In this document: positions 1 to 7,542 of the stretch, one piece after another | How positions within the stretch are numbered: the first letter of the stretch is position 1 | How the letters are laid out: each line of letters opens with the position of its first letter | Origin: VXNE01 sp965248075 | Lineage (GTDB): Bacteria; Pseudomonadota; Gammaproteobacteria; Pseudomonadales; Azotimanducaceae | Reading direction: 5' to 3' | Assembly: GCA_965248075.1 (NCBI GenBank) | Contig: CBDFIL010000003.1 | Location: 496,001-560,000 of the forward strand | DNA length: 64,000 nucleotides | Translations under genes and position numbers: made by a program | Notes under the pieces: model-generated | Database searches by the model: none | Seen by the model: only the letters and a program-made list of their open reading frames with translations | Told to the model about the DNA's origin: nothing

Positions 1-98
1 CGTCTTCACTGCCGGCAGCCGCGCGGCGCGCATGACGGTCTGCAGCCACCGCAGCCACCGCACCCAAGCGCATGCGCACGGGTCCCGGCGGCTGTCGC

Positions 99-845
99 CT
101 ACGACGCGGCGGGAGCGCCGTACTTGCCGTCCTTGTGATCGACGGTGCCGGCCTTCTTCAGTGCCGCGAGGGCGTTGCTGACGGACTGCTCCGCAGACTT
201 GTCGCCCTTCACGTTCAGCTGCGCGATGATGTCGGCACGGCCGATACCTTCGCTGCCGGCTGTCTCAATCATCGAGACGATCGCAGCGCGTCGTGAAGGA
301 CCCCGGCGTCGGCGTGTTTTCCGGGGCTTCGCCTCGGCTTCTGGCGCGACAGCTGTTTCTACCGTGGCATCCGGCCCCGGCACCGAGCTCTCTGCCGCCT
401 GCGCAACATACTTGCCGTCCTGGTGCGCTACGTCTCCGGCTTTCTTCAATGCCGCGAGAGCGTTGCTTACCGATTGCTCGGCGGACTTGTCCCCCTTGAC
501 GTTCAGCGCCTGGATGAGGTCCGCGCGACCGGCCCCGGCCCCACCGAACGAGGCGATGGCCGCAACGATCTCGGCACGGCGTGATACCTGGCGACGCCTT
601 CGCGTTTTCTTCGCCGGAGCCGACGCTCCCGCATCCGCCTTGCGCGTCCGCCGCCGGGCCGGAGCGGGCACGGAAGCCTTGGCGGTTTCGTACGCCTGGA
701 TCGCCTCCATCTCGTTGTCGATGTTCTTCAAGTCCCCACCGAGCGTCTGCAGCTCCGCCTCGAGGGCACTAACTCGCTTTTGCACGTCCCTCCGTTGCTG
801 CGTCAGACGTTTCTTCTCCTGCGCTACATATGTCGTGAAGTCCAT
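99..845 (-). CDS. Coiled-coil protein with two tandem winged-helix-like repeats
   Basis: This 248-residue protein has no assigned function that I recognise. An N-terminal charged helix (residues about 8-55, heptad-like with many Gln, Arg, Glu and Leu) looks like a coiled coil. It is followed by two copies of a domain of about 60 residues, each preceded by an Arg-rich stretch such as TRRRRQVSRRAEI. Both copies contain the segment GDKSAEQSVSNALAALKKAG, so the duplication is recent. The helix-rich pattern ending in a short basic wing (HQDGKY / HKDGKY) resembles a winged helix, which would suit DNA binding, but that is inference. I start at the ATG at 845; the frame stays open upstream, but the methionine at 911 lies in poorly conserved-looking sequence. 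It is convergent or isolated with respect to other genes. Confidence 0.7.
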   Translation of the reverse strand: MDFTTYVAQEKKRLTQQRRDVQKRVSALEAELQTLGGDLKNIDNEMEAIQAYETAKASVPAPARRRTRKADAGASAPAKKTRRRRQVSRRAEIVAAIASFGGAGAGRADLIQALNVKGDKSAEQSVSNALAALKKAGDVAHQDGKYVAQAAESSVPGPDATVETAVAPEAEAKPRKTRRRRGPSRRAAIVSMIETAGSEGIGRADIIAQLNVKGDKSAEQSVSNALAALKKAGTVDHKDGKYGAPAAS

Positions 846-1106
846 GGCAGATCTGTATTCCAAACGAAAGCTGGTATGTGAAATCATCCCAGAATGTGTA
901 GCCAAAGGCAACGCGATCGTGCCTCCAGGTTAACGTACTCGACCCGTTCCCATGCGCCACCCTCCGGCGCCACCTGCCGCTTCTTTCGGCGCATGGCGAC
1001 GTTGACGGCTTCATTTGGCACGGCGTTGGAGCGGCCGCGGCAACAAAACGGCGACGGGACCACTCGCAAGCGAACAAGCACAATCGCGTTATGTCCCGGG
1101 CACTAG

Positions 1107-1423
1107 CCCGCATTTCTCACCAGGCCGCTTGTCGGCGTCAGAAAGCTCTTGGGTTTCACGAAGTTGACCGCGATGCCGACGATCGTGCCGATTGCGGACT
1201 GCGCTGGCCGCGCCCTCGCGGGTCTTTTGGCCCCGTGTACACACGGGCCCGTGCTTGCGCACGTGCTCCCTCAAGCGGAGCCTTCAGCCGGGGAGCCCGA
1301 GGGGCCTGCCCCTCGCAAGATTGGAGTCCCGCTATGCTTTCGGTCGGCGAGCGCGACGCAAGCGTCGTGCGCACAGAGCCAAAATCCTCCGCGATCATCA
1401 CGGCCCCTGGTGAGAAATGCGGG
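1107..1423. mobile_element. Short CTAG-targeting element with IS1380-type ends (non-autonomous, copy 1)
   Basis: A 317-bp segment has inverted ends CCCGCATTTCTCACCA and TGGTGAGAAATGCGGG, the same ends as the IS1380-like element at 11581-15802. The left flank is CTAG; the right flank reads CACC, so the presumed CTAG duplication is lost on that side. No transposase is encoded. The interior matches the copy at 26950-27221 almost base for base, except that this copy carries roughly 45 extra bases near its middle. It looks like a MITE-type derivative mobilised in trans. Confidence 0.7.
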
Positions 1424-1639
1424 CACCAGGTAACCGAACCTTGTCCGCACACCGCCGGGCGAGCAACAGGACGGCGCCGCCGCCGACCGTCCCCGGGCAA
1501 CCACGGCGCGCCGCGACGCCTACGACCCGTTCGAGCCGATCGCCCGCCGTCCCGTGCCCAGGGGGAGCGTCAACGGCCGCGCGGCGCGTTGCGCGATTCC
1601 CGGAGTTCGCGCATCATTGCCGCCTTCACCCTTGAGTTC

Positions 1640-2380
1640 GCTCTTCCATGGAACAACCGATGACGGGAGCGCAGCGACCGGCGGCGGTTGGTCCATGGAA
1701 GGTCGGTGTGGCTGGGCCGGAGGCGGAGGCGGCGTGCAGCGGCAGCGAAACGCCGGACCGGCTTTGGGGCGCTTCCATGGAACAAATGCCAGAGGGAGCG
1801 CAACGACCGGCGGCGATTGGTCCATGGAAGGTCGGTGTGGCTGGGCCGGAGGCGGAGGCGGCGTGCAGCGGCAGCGAAACGCCGGACCGGCTTTGGGGCG
1901 CTTCCATGGAACAAATGCCAGAAGGAGCGTAGCGACCGGCGGCGATTGGTCCAACGAGGTCGGTGTGGCTGGGCCGGAGGCGGAGGCGGCGTGCAGCGGC
2001 AGCGAAACGCCGGACCGGCTTTGGGGCGCTTCCATGGAACAAATGCCAGAGGGAGCGCAACGACCGGCGGCGATTGGTCCATGGAAGGTCGGTGTGGCTG
2101 GGCCGGAGGCGGAGGCGGCGTGCAGCGGCAGCGAAACGCCGGACCGGCTTTGGGGCGCTTCCATGGAACAAATGCCAGAGGGAGCGCAACGACCGGCGGC
2201 GATTGGTCCATGGAAGGTCGGTGTGGCTGGGCCGGAGGCGGAGGCGGCGTGCAGCGGCAGCGAAACGCCGGACCGGCTTTGGGGCGCTTCCATGGAACAA
2301 ATGCCAGAAGGAGCGTAGCGACCGGCGGCGATTGGTCCAACGAGGTCGGTGTGGCTGGGCCGGAGGCGGCGCGGCGCAAG
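1640..2380. repeat. Tandem array of 129-bp units (about 5.5 copies)
   Basis: Units begin at about 1642, 1771, 1900, 2028, 2157 and 2286, each starting near GCTTCCATGGAAC and containing a second CCATGG. Spacing is 129 bp except for one 128-bp unit. Two unit types alternate: one with GAGCGCAAC and GGTCCATGGAAGG, one with GAGCGTAGC and GGTCCAACGAGG (units at 1900 and 2286). The last unit decays after about 90 bp. Because 129 is divisible by three and the DNA is GC-rich, long ORFs appear on both strands, but no frame has a plausible start, ribosome site or known domain. I treat it as an intergenic minisatellite. Confidence 0.85.
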
Positions 2381-2386
2381 CGGCGC

Positions 2387-2785
2387 GGCCCGGCGAGCGA
2401 CGGCGGACCGGCTTTTGGGGCGCTCGCCCATACGCACTTGGGAGGCTTGGGATTGCGTGCGTGACTGATTTTGTGCCTGTCATCGGGGTTTGGGGCTACG
2501 GTGGCGGCCGTGGAGGCCGCCGCCTGCTCGCCGCTCTGGACCTGCCCTACCCGAAGGCTGGCGATCCGCCCGCCGAATCTGCGAGAATATGCGGCGTCGA
2601 GACGCTGCCGACGGCGTTCGTGCGCCATGTTCAGCGGGGCGCAGCAGCCAGGAACATCAACCCGTTCGAGTCGAGCATCTCGGCCTTGATCGAACCCATG
2701 CGACGACCGGAAGAAGGACAGCCGTGACGTTGAGTGCAATGGAATCGCCCCGCGGACACACCGCCGGGCCAGGGGCCGCATCGCC
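2387..2785. other. Intergenic region upstream of the cox operon
   Basis: About 400 bp between the tandem array and coxB. Open frames run through it on both strands, but they are continuations of the repeat frames without recognisable domains. The promoter of the cox operon is expected here; I could not pick a convincing -35/-10 pair. Confidence 0.4.
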
Positions 2786-4222
2786 ATGATTGCGGCCATC
2801 GTTCTACTGGTGGTCGTCCTCGGGTCGGTCGTGTTCAATACGTTGAGCCCATGGTGGTTCACCGACATCGCGTCGAACTGGGGCAACATCGACTTCGCGG
2901 TCTTCGTGACCTTCTGGATCTGCGGCGTCGCCTTCATCCTGGTGGGCCTCTTCATGGTCTACGCGGTGTGGAAATACCGTTACCGGGAAGGCCAGCGGGC
3001 CGCCTACGAGCCCGAAAACAAGAAGCTCGAGTGGATCCTGACCATCGTCACCACCGTCGGCGTGGTCGGCATGCTCGCGCCGGGGCTCGCGGTCTGGGAG
3101 GAATACGTCAACGTCCCGGATGATGCCCGGGAGATCGAGATCACCGGCCAGCAGTGGGCCTGGAGCTACCGGTTGCCCGGCGCTGACGGACGCCTCGGCA
3201 CCGTCGATGCACGCTTCATCTCGGTCGACAACCCCTTCGGCATGGATCCGGACGACGAGTTCGGGCGCGACGACGTGCTCGTCGAGCGCGCGCCGCTGCA
3301 CCTTCTGAAGGATCAGCCGGTGAAGGTCCTGCTGCGCTCCAAGGACGTGCTGCACGATTTCTACGTGCCCGAGTTCCGGGCCAAGATGGACGCCGTGCCC
3401 GGCATGGTCACCTACATGTGGTTCACGCCCACGAAACCGGGCATCTACGAGGTGCTCTGCGCGGAGCTCTGCGGCATCGGTCACCACACCATGCGCGGGA
3501 CGGTGATCGTCGACGAGCAGAACGGCTACAACGCCTGGTTGGCGTCCAGCCCGACCTACTCCGACCGGCTCGCACGACCGGTCGGGGACGCCGTGGCCGG
3601 TCAGACCTCCTACGTCGTCTGCGCGGCCTGTCACGGTCCGCAGGCGGAAGGCATGGTCGCGCTCAACGCACCGAAGCTCACCGGCCAGTCCGCCTGGTAC
3701 CTGCGCAGCCAGATCGCCGCCTACAGGCGCGGCCTGCGCGGTACGCATCAGGCCGACGAGTTCGGCCGGCAGATGGCGCCCATGGTGGCAACGCTGTTCA
3801 ACGACGCGGCGGTGGAGAACGTGATCGCCTATATCCACTCGTTGCCGGACGTGCCGGCGCCGATGACCATCGAGGGCGATGTCGAACACGGCGCCGACCT
3901 CTACGAGGGATGCGCCGTATGCCACCGTGCGGACGGCAGCGGGAGCTACGGGACGGCGGCGCCGCGTGTCGCCGGCATGACCGACTGGTACATGGCCCGG
4001 CAACTGGTCAACTTCCAGCAGGCCATTCGCGGCCACGACCGCACCGACACCGTGGCACGGCAGATGGGCTTCATGTCCAAGCAGCTGCACGGGCAGGAGG
4101 CCATCAACGACGTCGTCGCCTACATCAACACCCTGGGCCAGCAGGCGGACCTCGCGTCACGCCAGACGCACGCCCCGGCCGATGTGAGCGACGCCCTGGC
4201 CTATACGAACACCCCGCGATGA
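2786..4222 (+). CDS. coxB: Cytochrome c oxidase subunit II with two fused cytochrome c domains
   Basis: Subunit II of an aa3-type haem-copper oxidase takes electrons from cytochrome c at a periplasmic CuA centre and passes them to subunit I. The 478-residue protein has hydrophobic segments at about 1-18, 40-62 and 84-103, then the cupredoxin domain. CuA ligands are visible: His190, Cys225, Glu227, Cys229, His233 and Met236 (in LCAELCGIGHHTM). Two cytochrome c domains follow, with haem sites CAACH (279-283) and CAVCH (376-380), making the protein much longer than the usual subunit II of about 250-300 residues. Two fused c domains could shorten the electron path from the bc1 complex. It is first in the cox operon, 78 bp before coxA. 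Confidence 0.95.
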   Translation: MIAAIVLLVVVLGSVVFNTLSPWWFTDIASNWGNIDFAVFVTFWICGVAFILVGLFMVYAVWKYRYREGQRAAYEPENKKLEWILTIVTTVGVVGMLAPGLAVWEEYVNVPDDAREIEITGQQWAWSYRLPGADGRLGTVDARFISVDNPFGMDPDDEFGRDDVLVERAPLHLLKDQPVKVLLRSKDVLHDFYVPEFRAKMDAVPGMVTYMWFTPTKPGIYEVLCAELCGIGHHTMRGTVIVDEQNGYNAWLASSPTYSDRLARPVGDAVAGQTSYVVCAACHGPQAEGMVALNAPKLTGQSAWYLRSQIAAYRRGLRGTHQADEFGRQMAPMVATLFNDAAVENVIAYIHSLPDVPAPMTIEGDVEHGADLYEGCAVCHRADGSGSYGTAAPRVAGMTDWYMARQLVNFQQAIRGHDRTDTVARQMGFMSKQLHGQEAINDVVAYINTLGQQADLASRQTHAPADVSDALAYTNTPR

Positions 4223-4300
4223 CAGGCGCGCGCATGCGACTGTCCGGAGAGCATCGGCCGCGCCCGGCAGGACGGGCGCTCGAGGATGGAGGTAACATCG

Positions 4301-6046
4301 ATGGCGGTTGAAGCACAGATCCCCTACCAAGAGGCGATCGACGTTCACCACCCGCATAGCTGGATCACGAAGTACTGGTTCAGCCAGGACCACAAGGTGA
4401 TCGCGATCCAGTACGGGATCACGGCCATCGGCGTGGGGCTCATCGCCCTGGCCCTGTCCGCCCTGATGCGTCTGCAGCTCGGCTTCCCCGACGCGTTCGA
4501 CTTCATCGACCCGCAGGCCTATTACCAGTTCATCACCATGCACGGCATGATCATGGTGATCTACCTGCTGACGGCCCTCCTGCTCGGAGGATTCGGCAAC
4601 TACCTGGTCCCGCTGATGCTCGGCGCGCGCGACATGGTGTTCCCGTTCGTCAACATGATCAGCTACCACGTCTATTTCGTGTCCGTCATCATCCTGCTGG
4701 CGAGCTACTTCGTGCCCGGCGGGCCGACCGGGGCGGGATGGACGCTCTATCCGCCGCAGGCGATCCTGACCGGAACCCCCGGCGTGGACTGGGGCATCCT
4801 CCTGATGCTGGCGTCCCTGGCGGTGTTCATCGTGGCGTTCACGATGGGCGGGCTGAATTACGTCACGACGATTCTGCAGGGCCGCACGCGCGGCATGTCC
4901 CTGATGCGCATGCCGCTGTCGATCTGGGGCATCTTCATGGCCACCGTGCTCGGCCTGCTGGCGTTCCCGGCGCTTTTCGTAAGCGCCATCATGATGATCC
5001 TCGACAAGACGATCGGCACCAGCTTCTTCATGCCGGCGGTCGTCTCGATCGGTGACTCGCTCGATCACAGCGGCGGCAGCCCGCTGCTGTTTCAGCACCT
5101 GTTCTGGTTCTTCGGGCACCCCGAGGTCTACATCGTGGCGCTGCCCGCGTTCGGCATCGTCTCCGACCTGATCAGCACGCACGCCCGCAAGAACATCTTC
5201 GGCTACCGCATGATGGTCTGGGCGATCGTGGCCATCGGCGTGCTGAGCTTCGTCGTGTGGGCACACCACATGTACGTCAGCGGGATGCATCCGTGGTTCG
5301 GGTTCTTCTTCGCGACGACGACGCTCATCATCGCCGTGCCCACCGCGATCAAGGTCTACAACTGGACCCTCACCCTGTGGCGGGCGAACATCCACCTGAC
5401 AGTACCGATGCTGTTCGCCATCGCCTTCGTGATCACGTTCGTGATGGGCGGGATCACCGGGCTCTTCCTCGGCAACGTGATCGTGGACGTGCCGCTCTCG
5501 GATACGTACTTCGTGGTGGCCCACTTCCACATGGTCATGGGCGTCTCGCCGATCCTCGTCATCTTCGGGGCGATCTATCACTGGTATCCGAAGATGACCG
5601 GCAAGATGCTGAACGACACGCTCGGACACATCCACTTCTGGGTGACGTTCCTCGGCACCTACATGATCTACTACCCGATGCACTACCTCGGTTTCGTGGG
5701 CGTGCCGCGGCGCTACTTCGCCAACGGCGACATGGCGATCATCGACGAATCGGTCATCATGCTGAACCAGAGCATCACGATCGCCGCACTGATCGTCGGC
5801 GTCTTCCAGTTCGTGTTCATCTGGAACCTGTTCTACAGCTACTTCAAGGGCAGGGACTCCGGCCACAACCCGTGGCAGGCGACGAGCCTCGAGTGGCAAA
5901 CCCCGGAGACGCCTCCCCGTCACGGTAATTGGGCCGAGAAGCTGCCGACCGTCCACCGCTGGGCGTACGACTACAGCGTTCCGGGTGTGGAGGACGACTT
6001 CGTGCCGCAGACAGAGCCGCGGGCGGCCGGGGAACAGGTGGCATAG
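4301..6046 (+). CDS. coxA: Cytochrome c oxidase subunit I
   Basis: The catalytic subunit reduces O2 at the haem a3-CuB site and pumps protons. It has 581 residues and about 12 membrane helices. Ligands expected for haem-copper oxidases are all present: His81 and His410 for low-spin haem, His408 for haem a3, and His273, His322 and His323 for CuB. Tyr277 in GHPEVY is the cross-linked tyrosine of the A-type enzymes. I start at ATG 4301 because GGAGGT lies at the right distance upstream; the alternative ATG at 4286 precedes that site. It lies between coxB and coxC in the same orientation. Confidence 0.95.
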   Translation: MAVEAQIPYQEAIDVHHPHSWITKYWFSQDHKVIAIQYGITAIGVGLIALALSALMRLQLGFPDAFDFIDPQAYYQFITMHGMIMVIYLLTALLLGGFGNYLVPLMLGARDMVFPFVNMISYHVYFVSVIILLASYFVPGGPTGAGWTLYPPQAILTGTPGVDWGILLMLASLAVFIVAFTMGGLNYVTTILQGRTRGMSLMRMPLSIWGIFMATVLGLLAFPALFVSAIMMILDKTIGTSFFMPAVVSIGDSLDHSGGSPLLFQHLFWFFGHPEVYIVALPAFGIVSDLISTHARKNIFGYRMMVWAIVAIGVLSFVVWAHHMYVSGMHPWFGFFFATTTLIIAVPTAIKVYNWTLTLWRANIHLTVPMLFAIAFVITFVMGGITGLFLGNVIVDVPLSDTYFVVAHFHMVMGVSPILVIFGAIYHWYPKMTGKMLNDTLGHIHFWVTFLGTYMIYYPMHYLGFVGVPRRYFANGDMAIIDESVIMLNQSITIAALIVGVFQFVFIWNLFYSYFKGRDSGHNPWQATSLEWQTPETPPRHGNWAEKLPTVHRWAYDYSVPGVEDDFVPQTEPRAAGEQVA

Positions 6047-6092
6047 GGCGGGCATAGTAGGGCGGGCCTTACAGGGCAACGGATTTCCACCG

Positions 6093-6116
6093 CGCCCTCC
6101 GCGACCGCGGAGGGCG
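6093..6116 (+). other. Strong hairpin between coxA and coxC
   Basis: A near-perfect GC-rich inverted repeat, GCCCTCCGC paired with GCGGAGGGC around a GACC loop, sits in the 95-bp coxA-coxC gap. There is no T-run after it, so it is more likely an mRNA stability or processing element that tunes subunit ratios than a terminator. Function is inferred. Confidence 0.5.
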
Positions 6117-6141
6117 AAACCAGAAAGGAGCCAACGACCGG

Positions 6142-6807
6142 ATGGCCGAAGCAACCGGATTGCGCAATCTGCAACTCGTCGACGACTGGGGGGCCGACGT
6201 CGCCGTCTTCAGGGGCGTTCCCTGGGGCAAGGCGATGATGTGGATCTTCCTTCTCTCCGACACATTCATCTTTACCTGCTTCCTCACCTCCTACATGACG
6301 GTGCGGATGACGACCGCGGAGCCCTGGCCGAATCCGAGCGAGGTCTTCGCCCTCGAGGTGATGGGCACCCCCGTACCGCTGCTGCTGATCGCGATCATGA
6401 CCTTCATCCTGATCAGCTCCAGCGGAACGATGGCGATGGCCGTGAACATGGGCTATCGGCGCAGGCCGGGGCCCGCCGCGCTGCTGATGGTCGTTACGGC
6501 GTTGTTCGGTGCTTCGTTCGTCGGCATGCAGGCATTCGAATGGACCAAGCTGATCCTGGACGAAGGCGTGCGTCCCTGGGGCAACCCCATGGGCGCGGCC
6601 CAGTTCGGATCGTGCTTCTTCATGATCACGGGCTTCCACGGGCTGCACGTGTCGGCCGGCGTGGTCTATCTCGGGATCGTCGCCTGGCGCGTCTGGCGCG
6701 GCCGCTACAAGGAAAAGGGCTACGACATCATCGAGATCACGGGCCTCTACTGGCACTTCGTCGATCTCGTCTGGGTTTTCATCTTCGCGTTTTTCTACCT
6801 CTGGTAG
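6142..6807 (+). CDS. coxC: Cytochrome c oxidase subunit III
   Basis: A 221-residue integral membrane protein of the CoxC/CyoC family, which stabilises the oxidase core and its proton uptake. Family features are the motif FFMITGFHGLHVSAG and the C-terminal YWHFVDLVWVFIF segment, where the HFVDxVW pattern is diagnostic. About five membrane helices can be seen, consistent with the shorter bacterial form. An AGAAAGGAG ribosome site precedes the ATG. It is followed by a 14-bp direct duplication (GAGGCGCTCTGGTA-like) before the next subunit gene. Confidence 0.92.
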   Translation: MAEATGLRNLQLVDDWGADVAVFRGVPWGKAMMWIFLLSDTFIFTCFLTSYMTVRMTTAEPWPNPSEVFALEVMGTPVPLLLIAIMTFILISSSGTMAMAVNMGYRRRPGPAALLMVVTALFGASFVGMQAFEWTKLILDEGVRPWGNPMGAAQFGSCFFMITGFHGLHVSAGVVYLGIVAWRVWRGRYKEKGYDIIEITGLYWHFVDLVWVFIFAFFYLW

Positions 6808-6891
6808 GAGGCGCTCTGGTAGAGGCGCTCTGGCAGGCGCATCTACCTCGGTGGACGCAATCCGATAGGGCATTTCAGGTTGAGGGCAGTC

Positions 6892-7242
6892 ATGGCGGAA
6901 TCCGGTCAACAACACCCCATCTCGATCTACTTCGCGATCTGGGCGTTGCTCTTCGTGCTGAGCGCGGCCTCCTACATGGTCGATTACGTCGGCTTCCAGG
7001 GGTACACGCGCTGGTCGCTCATCCTCATCTTCATGATGCTGAAGGCGGGCTTCATCGTCGCGATCTTCATGCACATGCGCTGGGAGCGCGTGGCCCTGAT
7101 CACGGCGATCCTGGTGCCGCCGGGAGCGCTCCTCGTGCTGGTGAGCCTGATGGCGATGGAATCGGACTACACGTGGCTGACGCGGGTCGTCCACTTCGGC
7201 GCGGACCCCGCGCCCCTGCCGCTGCCCCCGCCGTCCCACTGA
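6892..7242 (+). CDS. Cytochrome c oxidase subunit IV, prokaryotic type
   Basis: A small membrane protein of 116 residues with three hydrophobic helices (about 12-30, 42-62 and 70-92). The segment LKAGFIVAIFMHMRWER is typical of the prokaryotic COX4 family (CoxD/CyoD-like), which assists assembly of the oxidase. I start at MAESGQ (ATG 6892), preceded by GAGG; an ATG at 6880 is possible. It is the last gene of the cox operon. A hairpin (CTGACC/GGTCAG at 7239-7258) immediately at the stop codon could end the transcript. Confidence 0.85.
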   Translation: MAESGQQHPISIYFAIWALLFVLSAASYMVDYVGFQGYTRWSLILIFMMLKAGFIVAIFMHMRWERVALITAILVPPGALLVLVSLMAMESDYTWLTRVVHFGADPAPLPLPPPSH

Positions 7243-7542
7243 CCTCGTACCGGGTCAGGCCGCTTTTGCGGCGCGCCCGACCCGGCCCCCTCCCGGATTG
7301 GGCGCCGGCCGATCGCGCGCCGGCACAGGCCTGGGCTCCCCGGCCGCCTCGCTCGTGCCGGCAAGGTCCGCCACGTCGACGGCGTAGCGCTGGCGGAGAG
7401 TCGTCACGGCGTCGCCCGGAGCGCCGCATCGTGACCCCGTCCGGTATCGCCCTTCGAGACTTGCGCGTCGGCTGTTGCGCGCCGCCCGGCGGTCGGCTAA
7501 GACGGACCACGAGGTGTCGTCAACAGTCTTCGGGAGGAATCC
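7243..7542. other. Intergenic region after the cox operon
   Basis: 300 bp without a gene. It begins with a hairpin overlapping the stop codon (7239-7258) followed by a second short stem with a TTTT loop (about 7259-7273), which may form a weak terminator. The rest presumably carries the promoter of the next gene; no clear boxes were found. Confidence 0.35.

Noticed and set aside
1640..2380. CRISPR array
   Set aside because: Repeats are contiguous 129-bp units with no spacers and no cas genes nearby.
1520..2955. Long overlapping open frames on both strands through the 129-bp array
   Set aside because: They arise because the unit length is a multiple of three and GC-rich; no start signal, no domain and equal openness on opposite strands.
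4157..6154. 665-codon minus-strand frame opposite coxA
   Set aside because: It is the antisense shadow of a certain gene; its His/Asp/Arg-rich composition is typical of such shadows.
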